From the NCBI GenBank assembly GCA_015680685.1, contig MNCI01034224.1, forward strand, positions 614,244 to 678,243: DNA of 64,000 nt, given 5' to 3'. Of the stretch, positions 34,511-46,048 are shown in pieces (the stretch's first letter is position 1; every line of letters starts with the position of its first letter). Position numbers and translations under genes: made by a program. Source of the stretch: Gnetum montanum (lineage: Eukaryota; Streptophyta; Gnetopsida; Gnetales; Gnetaceae). The notes under the pieces were generated by a model. That model had not been told where the DNA came from. It did no database searches and worked only from the letters and a program-made list of their open reading frames with translations.

Positions 34511-37500
34511 ATGGCACCCAAAGGCGAATGTAAGCATCAAGGACTTGCCAAGGTAGATGAGGTGAAGGAAACTCTGGGATGCTTACCCAAGGCACACGTT
34601 GAGGTGCGACAAGAGGCTTCCTCAGCTCAATAAGTTGCTATGCTATCCTTATTTTCTTTAGGTGATGAAGTAGATTAGATTTCCATTACCATTATTATGG
34701 TGGAGTTTGCATCTATTGCAACTATTTTGGTTGGTGTTTTGACTACTACGTCATTGTTGTTGCTAGTTGGCCACAGTGGCCATACGGATGCTACGCTATG
34801 GCTGCATGCAGTATTGCCCTAGCTACCATTATTAAGAATAGAAACTACCTTGTTGTGGGATTTGGGTGGCTCTGGGTGGCATAGCGCATGCTTGGCGTAG
34901 CGTACCTCCCTTAGAGGGGTTTAGTTATTTGCAAAAAAATTTATGGCAGTGCGACACATGTTTAGCATAGTGTAGCATGAGCTATTTCATGTGGCAAGGT
35001 AGGGTTGGGATGGTGAGGGCACTATGAATTCTCTCTCATCCATACAATTAGACTATCAGTTTGTTGTTGTTACGCTACTTTACTTATGTTGTAAGGCCCT
35101 TAGGCCATTATGTTGGTAATCTATCATATTTTTATGCTGTCAAACTTGTAGCACTGCTACGTTGTTAAATTCGCTATTCTACCAAATTTGCTATCCTACA
35201 ATGCTAGCTACAGTGCTCTACTTATTATACATTACATTGCATGCGATGCTATGCTACGCGGGATGCAACCATCATCCTTATATGAAAGTGTTGGTTGTTA
35301 TGTTGTGCTATATTAAGTATGTCTTTTGTGTCGTTCCATGTAACATGTAACTATCGCATTGTGGTGTGCACCTGTTGTTGTCACTTTAAATTGGACTTAA
35401 CTATTACACTACATAAATTGTAAACAAATGGTCATGCTACGCTACATGTAAACCTCACTTGAACATAGTGCTAACGTTTGATGCTTTGTGATGCAGGGTC
35501 ATGTTTAAACCTGTCTTGATTGTCCTTGAACTTGTAGGAGTCCTATGCTACCTTAGTGAACTTGTGGCCAATGTCCCTCCTCCCCATGCATGTGTAGGGA
35601 AGTAGGTAGTCTGGTTCTGAAATGGTGCATGGGACTTCTTATAGTTCCTCCTCCACCATTTTAGTGTGATTGTGTGGTCACACTTATTAGCCGAGACAGT
35701 AGCCGTAGTTTCAGAAACATTGTTGCCTGGGGCAAATAGGGGTATTTTGAAGTTGATGGCTAACAAGGTGATTAAAGGTGAAGGTATAGAAGGTTCCAAC
35801 TAGCATCCAAGAGGCTTGAGGTGCTTAAGTTGGATCTGGAACATGCCTGAGTACAAATGCTATCACTTATATAGCACGTTATACATTGCCCGTCACATGG
35901 GCACTTGTTTTCAGAACCCACCTGGAACCGTTTACTATGCCGATGGGTGAGTTTTGTGGAGGTATCCTAACATGTTGTATAATCTATGTTACGCTAGACA
36001 GAGGTGTTAACTACATTTTTGTGTATTTCCAGGTTTTATATTGATAGGAATGGACTTCATGGTAACACATATGCCTTGGCGTTGGCACAGATGGCCTTGT
36101 AGGAGTTCTCCTCTATCGGGAATGTCCGTGCTAGTGTAATAGGACAACTTAGTCTTGAGTTTAAAACCTACCCAACCCAGTATTCCAAATTTTATGGAAA
36201 TTGTAAGGAGGCTGGTTTGTTGGATGGGGAGTGGGCATCCCTCAGACCACTTACCATTGAAGATGTGCTAGTGGAACTCACACCATTTCCTACGTCATTT
36301 AAACTTGGTACGCTAAACCATGGATTCATTATTATGTGTTTGAGTGAAAACGTGTTTTCATGATTTTTTTTCTAACTGTTTTCTTTTGCAAACTATTACA
36401 ATGGTGACAGAATCGCAAGGGGTCTCTTTGATCACCTCTAGGCATAACAAAACTAACCTCTTCTTCAACTATGGAGAGGTGAAGGAGACTTAGCATTGGC
36501 TCTACAATGGGGCCCCAACCATCATTTTCCATAACCTTCAAGAGGTTGGGCCCATGAACTTATTCCTAGCTATAAACCCAAATGTCCTGATTGCTGAAAT
36601 GCTTTCCCTAGTCGATTCCATCACTGAGAAGGCTGACCGCTTCCATACACGTGTTCACGATGTGCGGGTGGTATTCGAAATTGATGACCAACATTTTGTA
36701 GATCTTTTTTATGTCCCTTCTGATGGTCTCCCTATAGGATAAAAATCTAAGAAAGATGTGAACCATTAGGAGGAGATTGAGGAGTGGCTAGGGACAAGTA
36801 AGGACTAGAAGGGAATTTACATTCAAAAGGTCAAGCCAGCAGTGGCCGAAAGGATTTACCTTGTCTTCTGTGCCTGTGCCTTCCCCAAGCTACTCTTCCA
36901 AGGGTATATCCTTGGGGTGGAGCAGGCTTGGATAATGAGGGAGGTTATGGAGAAAGGGACTAGTTACAACTAGGTCTAGTACCTTTATGAAGGCTTGCAA
37001 GCTGAAATGATCAAGCTTCGTGAGAAGCTTGAGTCCTGTTTCAACATACACTATGCCTATTTTATAGCTTGCTTGCGGTGCTTTGCAGAGTTCCTGGTGG
37101 TCTGTGAAAATGGCATCTGGGCACAAAAAGATCATAGCCAGATATCAAAGCCATGGACTTGATAGGCCTTTTGTACCACATAATCCCAAGATCTCCTAGA
37201 GGCTATTGGGAAATCATTTTCAATAACGATAAGGGATCGGGTGGCATGCCCCTTTCATGCCTAGGATAGCATGGGAGAAATACCCCCCATTAACATAGGC
37301 AGTGTGTCAAGGGGAGCATTCCTCATTGTAGAAACAAAGAAGACTAAGTTGCAACATAAAAAATATTGTTCTGTTGAAGAGCCTCCCTGTACAAATGAAG
37401 AGAGGGAAAAGAAGTTGCAACTCAAAATTCGCAGAGTGTAGCCCCCAATTGGTAAGTGGGTTTGACTATTTGGTTAACTCTTGTTACACTGTGCTACACT

Positions 37501-39070
37501 AGATAGTGTTGCACAATGTAGCATCTATTCCAAGTTGATGTATCTCACTTACTATAATTATGTTTTATTAGTAGAGGAAGAAGAAGAAAGGGAGAAAGAA
37601 GTTCTGGCTCCTGGAACAAGGGCGATGGTTAAAGATGAAGAGGCCCTTGCCAATGAGGAAGAGGCCCCTGCTGATGATCCTTTTGCTGAGTGTGGTTTAG
37701 TATCGAAGGGGCATATGAGTGTTGAGGATGCTACTATGTTGTTGGGTCATTTGGAAATAGAGGGGCTCCATTTTGACATTGGTGAGTTTGACTGCTTGTT
37801 TGATAGTGTGCCAATGGACGACCCCCCGGCTATCACCCCTAAGGGTTTGCTGGGTAGGAGCTTTACACTATCATTTATGTTGTTCATCAGCTTTGTTATA
37901 GTCCTCTCCACTATGGCTAACATGTTTTATCATGAAAAACGCACCACTGTTGATACTCCTGGCCCTTCTTCGATCCATCTTTGACCGAGACCCTCGACAA
38001 GTTCACTTTTATGGAGGGGGTGGTCGATGACATGATCAATTGTCTGAGGCAGATCGATTCAGAGATTGGTAAGTTAAAGTTTCTATGCTAGGCTTTCTAC
38101 ATTGTTACAATCTCACTATGTCACTGTGACTAATGCCCTTTTGTGTGTAGTTGGTAGCCTCTCGCCTCAAGTGGGATCCCAAGTAGGTAATTGAGGTCGA
38201 CGCCATTCCTGAATTCTTGCCAGAGGTGATCGAAGTACCTTGTCATATAGATGATGAAGCAAGTAAATGTGCAATGTACTCGGCATGCCCTCTATGGGAG
38301 TGTAGATGTGTGAACGAAGACCTTTGGAAACATGTACAAAAACTTGAGAAGGAGAAAGCCAACCTAACTACTGAGGTGGGGGATCTCAAGTCTAGGAATG
38401 AATTCCTATTGGCCTGGGACATCATGGTGGTAGTTGGCATATAGCCATCATCGACTACGCAAGATATTGGATAGCCTTGTATCACAAAAATGAAGCCACA
38501 CATGAAATAATTGAATAGTGCATGCAAATGGACCTTCTAGCCTAGAAGAAACAAGATTTGAAGGATTATAGCGCAAAGGTTTACGAGTGGGGGTAGGCAC
38601 AGAAGGACCACAAACATATGTATAAAATAGAATGTGCCGCCTACCATAAACAATATGCTTTGGTCAAGTTGCATACCAATGAGCTATTCCTTAACATTAT
38701 TGGCACTTCTGGGGCTTATGATAGGTTCATGGAATAGGTGATAGTTAGTGAATCTCTCGAAAGGAAGATGACTCTTCCCGCAGGTGAGACCACCATTGCC
38801 ACCTTTTCTCCAAGACCACCTAGATGGACTGTTGTAGAAAAGGAGAAGGTTGTAGCAAGTGCTGATTTAGGAGATAGGAATTGGGCCAACATCATCGAGG
38901 AGGAGATCTTGCAATGTCTCGCGACTAGAATGGATCGAATATCCCCTGAAATGGATGGGGGGCCATCTTGGGTTAGTCACCTCTTATGGTATGATAGTTT
39001 ATTTTATAACAACCTTTGTTGTAGCTTTAATTTATTGTTTTATTTTCTTTATTGCGTAGGATCCAAATAA
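34511..39070 (+). pseudogene. Antisense multi-exon gene of E3, near full length
   Basis: Exon 1 is 34511-34629 (MAPKGECKHQGLAKVDEV); its donor has decayed to ATAAGT. Intron 1 is 867 nt. Exon 2 is 35497-35946 (450 nt), donor GTGAGT. Intron 2 is 86 nt. Exon 3 is 36033-36307, donor GTACGC. Exon 4 is about 36413-37451, donor GTAAGT. Further exons are likely from 37572 (acidic, EEEEEREKEVLAPGTRAMV), around 37950-38072, around 38150-38450 (a coiled-coil segment LEKEKANLTTEVGDLKSRN) and 38740-38980, ending after GGPSW. Exons 2-3 carry the FCP1/NIF-like features (LIVLELVGVLCYL, HFSVIVWSH, PGTVYYADG). Exon 4 is of unknown fold. Seven or so TAG/TGA stops lie in exons 2 and 4. It is convergent with gag-protease and divergent from RT. 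Function is unknown. Confidence 0.65.
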
Positions 39071-39279
39071 AAATTTTGGACCCAATGAAACAGGGAATGG
39101 TGGTGCAGGCAAAGACTCATAGTGTAGCGGCAAGAAATTTTATTCTTGTCTTTGAATTTACCAAAATATTTGTAAACATTCTTCATTGATATTGAATGAA
39201 GAATATAATGTGAAGAGATTTATTTCATTTTGGCCTGTGTGTTATATTTATTTTTATTTTTTGTCTTTTTAAACTCCTT

Positions 39280-39560
39280 GGGAGCTTGTCGTCTTAGTTT
39301 TAGGCCATTTCGGGCCATTGCTAGTTTTAGGCCCTTTTTGGATCGTAACAATAGTTTAAGGCCATTTCGGGTTGTCACTAGTTTTAGGCCATTCTGCGCC
39401 ATCACTGGTTTTAGGCCATTTTGGGCCATTGTAGGGTGATAAATTTTTTTTTCCAATTTTAGGCCTTAGTAGGCCACAGTGGTAGTTTAAGGCCATTCCA
39501 GACCATCGTAGAGTGATAATAAAAGTGTTTTTGCCAATTTTAGGCCTTAGTAGGCCATGA
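39280..39560 (-). repeat. Hairpin-repeat set 3 of E3
   Basis: About eight units read on the minus strand as GGCCCAAAATGGCCTAAAAC or GGCCTACTAAGGCCTAAAA. Here the stem is GGCC/GGCC instead of GGTC/GACC. The array separates the 3' end of the antisense gene from the end of protease, which converge on it. Confidence 0.8.
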
Positions 39561-39732
39561 TGTGATGCAAACAATGGACATAATGTGAACCATGTAAACA
39601 ATGGGGAAGAAGCTAGCATAAACAATGAATACAGAGCAAAGCATGTGAACAGTGGATGTATCATTCAAGAAAGCGGTAATCATGGTGGAAGCAGTCAAGT
39701 AGTTACACTAACACAAGTGGAAATCATTCTCA

Positions 39733-42700
39733 CAGTTGCTTCCTAATCCATTGTGGGCTCGGTTATGCATACAGCTGAGGGGCTTTATTATGATACTCAT
39801 TTATGTCATTGTCTATTGCTTGAAAGGGCAGCTCGACCCATGTTGCTACTTCGTTCAAACTGGTTTCAACTTGTTCAGGCGCTTTAGTTTGAACGGGGGT
39901 TCAATCTTCAAAGATTTCAATCTCTGATCCTTACTCTATTCCTACATTGTTTATGGCTCAGGGAGCCACTTCATCACCATGAATTATCACCTCCCCTCCC
40001 ACATAGGGCAAGTGAATCTCCTAGTGTATTGGAGAGGAGACAATCCTCAATTGGGCCAACCACGATCTCCCCAAGATCAGGTTGAACCCAGGAATTTCCT
40101 CTACCACTATGAATATTGCACTTGTGGGGAATTGGTCCCCTGCCACAAAGTTGATATGCACAGTTTCTTTTACCTACACACATGCCCTGTTAAATAATTT
40201 TAAGTAAGATGTGATCGTGGGCTTGATTTTATTGACCAAGCCTAGTTTATTCACTATGGAAAAGGGGATGACATTAGTAGTGGCCTCGTCATCAACATGT
40301 ACCCTTCGGATCTTGTACTGACCAACCCAAATTATGATGAACATGGGTGTTGTTTTCACCTAATGCTTTTTAGGGTCATCCTTAATGGAATCATCATGGA
40401 ATGTTAACTAAGATGGTCGTGGTTCCTCAGTTGTAGAGGGAAGCATAACAACATGAATCACTTTCTCCTCTGCCGACATGTTTTCGTCGACTGGTATGAA
40501 CATTTACATGTGAACCATGGCCTCGCGATGTTCAGTAGATGTCATCACCAAGTCATATAGGCTCAAAGTTGTATTTTGCTATTTTAGAGCCTATTTAACT
40601 TGGGTGAGGGCATTGAACAGATTTTTCGCACCATCTTCCCTGCTACCCTTTTCTTCCTCCATTCGTCCTAGGAGACAGATCTCTTGAGGAGGGGGAGCTT
40701 CAAGTTGAGGGTTTTGCTTTCTGGGACAGGATGGTGGTGATTGCTTCCATGCGACATTATCAGTTGTTGATGATGAGGGGATCATATGTGCCAAGGAGAA
40801 GGGGGTAGGCTTGGGAGGACCTAAGGCGGTGTGTTCCTTGGCCATCTTGTCCACCGAATGCTGTTCTAGTTTTTTTAGATGAGGGGGTTGTGGGGCTATT
40901 TTAGCTACTTGTCGTTGTGTGTCAAAGGCACTTGAATGTGTTGGCACCTTACTAATGAATGGTGCCTATGGTGTTGGTGTAGGTGACGGTGTGGCTTTAA
41001 ACATAAAAGGTGCAGGGGTCGATGTCTAAGGGGGAACCTTAAGGATGAATGGTTGTTGCGGCATCTTTTTTGCTATTGTCGATGTCGCTATGCTACGTTG
41101 AGGCACACACATCATGAACAGTTGCTATGGTGGTTCTGGGTTACTGTCAACGCCAATCGTGTTGATGATAGACCCTATGTTGTTGGCATTGAGGGGGTCC
41201 TTGTAAACGTCCATGGATTGGTTTTCAAGGAGAACAGGACTACTTTTGTCTAGGACAAGCTTGCCATGATTGATCATGCATTGAATATCATCTTTCAACA
41301 CTAGAAAGTAGTACGTATCATGACTGCACAGTTGATGGTAATCACAGAACCATTCTAGCCTAAAATTCTTAGGAACTTGCGACTCATTGGGCATGGCCAA
41401 GGAGGGGTCCCTAAGAAGTTAGCAATACCTCTTATGATGCTTAATCGCTTTCTCTGACATCCACTTGTGCTTAATATATCCAGCCCCCAATAGTTGCTTC
41501 AGGAGTTCTGAAGGCTTAACAGGTAAATAAGTGTACTTGAAGCAATCCTTACACTTGAAGTTGGGTTTAGGCTAGGTTGATGCCTTGGGTGCTGGTGTTA
41601 AGGGCTGATTGGTATTGCTTGAGATAGTTGTTGTTGTTGTGGCCTTTCAATTCTCCTTGTCTTTTTTGAGGTATGCATTCTTATACGTAATATAAGTTAG
41701 GTCTTTGCTAGCCTCGGCTATGTCCTGGATGCTCTTAGTTTGAGCAAAAGCTTGATTGAGGGAGTGTGGGGCTAGGTAGTAAAGCTTAGATTTGATAAAA
41801 TCATTTACTGCCCCCTTGAGTATGGCCAAAAAATGGGCCTCTGCGATAGGATTGTGTATCTCATTCAAGATAGTGTTCCACTGTTGTATGAATCTTTGCA
41901 CAGACTCTAGTGGGTCTTGTTTGACGCTCATCAATTGGTCCAGCGTGACCTCTAGTTTCAAGTTATACTTGAAACGGGTCATGAACTGACTTAGCAGCTC
42001 CTCCAAGGCTGAGATGGAGGTGCGTGGGAGCACGTGGTACTAGTCTAAAGCCTTTCCTATCAAGGACATGGTAAAGATGTGAATAATAGTGTGTGGCCAT
42101 TGTTGCAACAATAAAGATTCATATCTTAATGTTACTAGATGTGCATTGGGATTGCCCTTCCCATTGTATTTTGTGAATTGGAGGAGTGGCATCCCAGGGG
42201 GCAACATGGGCATGGGGATGATAAGGCTGATGGGATCATCATGGTAGATATCCATGACCTGAACCATGTTGAAACCTTCGACTTTGAGGTGTTTTATTTC
42301 CTTAGTGAGAGTTTGGATAAGCTGAAAAGCTTAATCTAGAGCCGATGACATTGTCGATGGTTGGGGGGTTGCTTGAACAGCCGCCATGTGTGCCAATGGG
42401 GGTTGCAGTGTAGAGGCAGCAGCTTGGCCCATAAGGGGTGTTGTTGGTGTTGCTCCTATGAATGGTGTCGTTCGGGCTGTCCACCATCCAATGGGTTGTG
42501 TTGTTGATGCGGTGGCCGTTGATGGCGTTGTGGGGTTGATGGGTTGCCTGGTTGGTAGAGTAGCCCATAGCTTTACAGTAGGTTGTACTACATGTGGGAG
42601 ATGGTGTGCTTAGGATTGCATGTAGTACAATACCTAAGGGGGTTCTGCCATAGGTAAGGATAGGGTTGGCACCCACCATGCGGTTGAGACTGGGTTAGCC

Positions 42701-43452
42701 ACTGGTGGTAGGATAGGCATAGACGAAGGACCAGAGGTGAAGCTTGCATGTGACTGAGACATGGGCAAAGTGTGGATGTATGGTAACGTAGCTATGAGTA
42801 ACGTTGGGTACATTGTGGGGGCAGACTGAGAAGGAAGGATGACTAAGAATAGAGCTAAAGGACCCCCCTGTTGGTACAAAGAAGGCATAGGATGGCTGCC
42901 CATGGTTGACATAAGTGTAGGTTGTGGCAGAGTCATGGTAATATCAAAGGTGGTAGATGAGAAAATCTAGTTTAATTGGAAGATAGTTGTAGAATAGATG
43001 GTTGTAACATAGATTTGGCCACCACCTTTGGAGTAAGAGTATAGGTCCTCCTGTCCATCCTGGAACACCTCGTCATAGTGGGACATTGTATCCTGCTCGC
43101 TGGACCTACTCACTTGTATCAGTTGGTTTAAGACCCATTGATACGATTCGGTCAACGGGATAACAATGTCAAGGGAAGGGATAAATTCCCTTCCATTCTG
43201 ATGGAGAAACTTGACGTTACGTTTGTCTTTGAGTTTCTAGCGATCCAATGGTATATTTTCTTGGACCTTCATGCAGAGGAAGTCATAGCGCTCTACGTCT
43301 TACACCAAGTGCTCAGGTGATAGCTGTCAGAGCCTAAGAGACTAGTGTGGCACCAGGACTAGGCTAGGCAATCGCTCGGCACCTATGGTGTTTTAAGTAG
43401 AGAAAGGAACCTCAAGGTTTGAGGTGGAAATGATAGTGGTTATGGGAATCAT
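39733..43452 (-). pseudogene. Gag-protease pseudogene of E3
   Basis: The start codon is at 43452. The N-terminal part includes KVQENIPLDR and ESYQWVLNQLIQ; a Pro/Thr/Ser-rich stretch (about 42930-42300) follows. The capsid-type region (42267-41650) has LLQFTKYNGKGNP, ELLSQFMTRFKYNLKLEVT and FIQQWNTILNEI. The zinc-knuckle-like segment WFCDYHQLCSHDTYYF is near 41330, where one Cys/Gly has decayed. The protease (about 40400-39974) has VHVDDEATTNVI at the active-site position and PGFNLILGRSWLAQLR. Gag and protease are essentially in one frame, as in other Tat/Ogre elements. About a dozen stops, nearly all TAG. Confidence 0.82.
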
Positions 43453-43520
43453 TTTGTGTGATTGAAGGGAGATTGTAAATGAGAAACATGTAAATTAATA
43501 AGCAATCGGAGGCTTTTCAT

Positions 43521-43669
43521 CCTACCAGGTTCTAAAGGAACTGTCGTTGTAATGAGTCTACACCACACAATGCATAGACAATTGCAAAGGTGTCACGTCT
43601 ATGCTAGTAGGTGATGGGGTATAGACAACATGTAGGACTACCTGTAAGATGCAGAAAGGGCACCAAAAA
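43521..43669 (-). other. Leader between PBS and gag (E3)
   Basis: A single copy of the unit that is duplicated in E2 (CCACACAATGCATAGACAAT and neighbours). No ORF or clear structure. Confidence 0.45.
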
Positions 43670-43688
43670 GGCCCTCCTTCTAGTGCCA
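43670..43688 (-). other. Primer-binding site of E3
   Basis: The minus strand reads TGGCACTAGAAGGAGGGCC five bases after the 5' LTR end, matching the E2 site at 17 of 19 positions. Confidence 0.7.
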
Positions 43689-43693
43689 AAAAT

Positions 43694-45824
43694 TGTAGTG
43701 ACTGAAAACATTGATGGATGGAACACCGAGAGGTTGTTAGGCGTATAGTTTAACCCCAAATTTGTGTGAGGGCTGTGTTGGAGAAAAATAGAAATGGGGT
43801 GTGCCAAACAGTCTGGTTGATCAGACAAAGACTTAATTGGTATAACTTAACTTTTTGTAACGTTTGTTTTGGAAACGATATACACGAAGTGAAGCGATGA
43901 TCAAAAAATGTAAAACAATGAAAAATAATGCAAAATATGATGATAGTAAAAACATAACAAAACATACTTGGGTGGGAAAGTGCATCACCCCAAGGTCGCG
44001 GATTTGATCTTTGTTCTATTAGAAGGTGTACAATTAATTATGTAACATTGTAGAGGCACAGCTTGAAACCGAGTAGTATGGTCATAGGTCCCTGAACTAT
44101 AGCCAATAGCTTGCTACTTGGGATTCTTGTGCTTGACAATTTGCTCACCAAAGTGCCAAAATGCTAGACCCGCAAAAGGATGTCTGGAGTCAACCAGAAT
44201 GCTCAACGATAACCAGAATGATAAAAATGCCAACTATGCTCTCCAAAAGCCAATCCAAAAAAGCCAACCCAAAAAAGCCAATCCTTTGAAAATTATTCAT
44301 CAGGGTATTTATAGGGCCATGAGCAGGAGAAAAACATGGTCTAGATGCCATGTGTCCTAGGCCCCACAAGGTGCAAACATGGCTATGCTATGTACGTGTG
44401 TGATGCTAGATGTGAACCCTATTATGCTATGATGATACTTCTGAAACTGCATATGCCAAAATCTAGAAATCATACCAACAATGAAAGCAAAATGGAGCCT
44501 ATTCTCCAGGACTACGTCTTCCTTACTCTTGCGAGTAGGATCAAGTGTAGGGACAATCTTGGGGATTGACCAGAGGCATGTAAAAAATAAAGAAAACTTG
44601 CTAATTTTGTTCACCAAAGAGATGCCAGGGTAAGAATGATCATTGCCAATAAGTTTTAGAGCTAACTAAAATTGTCTTGATGCTTCCATGTAAGTGTTAC
44701 ATTACTTATGTTGTCCATTTTGTTGGTGTAGCATAAGTAACTGCACGCTACGCTATGCTACGCTATGTAGCATAGCATAGCATAGCCATCGATCTTGAAA
44801 GGAGTCTTGCGTAGAAGCCGAGAGCATTTGTATGATGCTTGGTTAGGCAAGTAATTGCAAATTTGTCTTCCACACTAGAAAGCCTTCGGACCTACTGAGT
44901 TCATCCTTGGGGCATTCTGTTATTTTGCATCCTCACTATGTTGTGCTACACTATGCAGTGTAGCACAGCATAGCAGCCAATGTGACATGCATCCTTGTTT
45001 AATCTGCAATGTTTTATCAGGAAAATTTGCTTGAGATGCAAGGGCTAAGTGGGACATGCAATTTTGGAGGCCGAAGCATTGCCAAGTGCAATTCTCTTGC
45101 TAAAGTCACTTGGCAAAGGGGCCTTTGTGCATTCTATCCTTGCTACACTATGCTATGCTACATAGGGTAGCACAGTGTAGCATCCAATGTTGGCTGAATC
45201 TTGACTCATCTTTGCAAACATTTTGTCACAGGATGTTTTTCATGTCTTGGTGTGTGTCAGCAAAGTAAGCTTGTTTGATGGTTGAATTAGGAGCAAGTGC
45301 TTTTACTACATTAGGGCTATTTGAGTAGGATTGTTGTCGAAGTATATCCCCACTATGTTGTGCTATGCTGGGTAGCATAGCATAGCATAGCACTCAGATT
45401 GAGATAATGCTTGAAAAAAGTCACCACATTTTATTGTGCCATATCGCTTATGCTTCAGGGATGAAACAAGGAAAATGCTCTGGAAGACTGGATTCGTCTC
45501 CTCCAGGCTTGCTACGCTACGTAGTGTAGCAGGTTTCTCCATTAGGAAACTTGTTGAGATGTTTAGCTCATCCTAAATACTTTTAGAAACTCCTAGCATG
45601 GTCCCTGGGTAAACTGTCAGCCAAGTCAATTGTCCATTTGGGAAGGCTAGAGAGTCCAGCAGGCCTGTCATCTTAGGCAATAGAAAACTTGCCAGGCTAT
45701 ACAATCTACCCTCAGTGCCTACACTATCCTGATGGCCCATTATGATGCTGCACTTGTGGAAGTCCTTACCCAAGTTCCAAGACTTTGCAAAAACATCAAG
45801 GTCTTGAAATTTTATGGTGTTTCA
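43694..45824 (-). mobile_element. 5' LTR of E3
   Basis: It is 2131 bp, TGAAACACCAT at 45824 to GTCACTACA at 43694. TATA box TATAAATA (minus strand) at 44306-44313. Palindromes are centred near 44767, 44954, 45160, 45371 and 45520. The PBS follows on the minus strand. It forms a large inverted repeat with the E1 LTR at 46036-48161. Confidence 0.88.
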
Positions 45825-45965
45825 TTTTCTTTCCCGAAGTTATCCCCATCCTTTTCCCCCTTTTCCCCCTTTTCCCCCTTTTCCTACATCACTATCTCAA
45901 TACTCCCAAGTGTAGCAAAGAAACATCTGAGTGACCACTAAAGAGCAATGTTAGCATTTTGTTTT
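45825..45965 (+). other. Last part of the E1 tail with target duplication and pyrimidine repeat
   Basis: It opens with the right copy of TTTTCT (45825-45830), followed by three to four tandem TTTTCCCCC units (45849-45884). It then matches, inverted, the sequence next to the PPT hairpins of E2 and E3. Confidence 0.65.
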
Positions 45966-46048
45966 TCATGGTGTTTCATATTCTTTGTTGACATCTCTCA
46001 AGCAGATCCTCCAGACGTCAACAAAGAGGGGCCATTGAAACACCATAA
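45966..46048 (+). other. PPT and LTR-start hairpin of E1
   Basis: This is the clearest copy. GGTGTTTCATATTCTTTG at 45970 can pair with CAACAAAG and TGAAACACC on the other side, with AGCAGATCCTCC in the loop. The PPT run GGGGCCAT sits in the unpaired bulge just before the LTR start at 46036. Confidence 0.75.

Larger units (their letters stand above)
26349..45824 (-). mobile_element. E3: full-length 19.5-kb Tat/Ogre-like element nested in E1
   Basis: This is the only copy in the window with all parts: 5' LTR, PBS, gag-protease, hairpin set 3, antisense gene on the other strand, hairpin set 2, RT-RNaseH-RNaseH-integrase, hairpin set 1, tail, PPT and 3' LTR. TTTTCT flanks both sides, and E1 tail sequence continues at 25093-26348 and 45825-46035. 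All coding parts carry stops, so it is not autonomous now. The length is at the upper end for plant LTR elements and comparable with Ogre. Confidence 0.88.
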
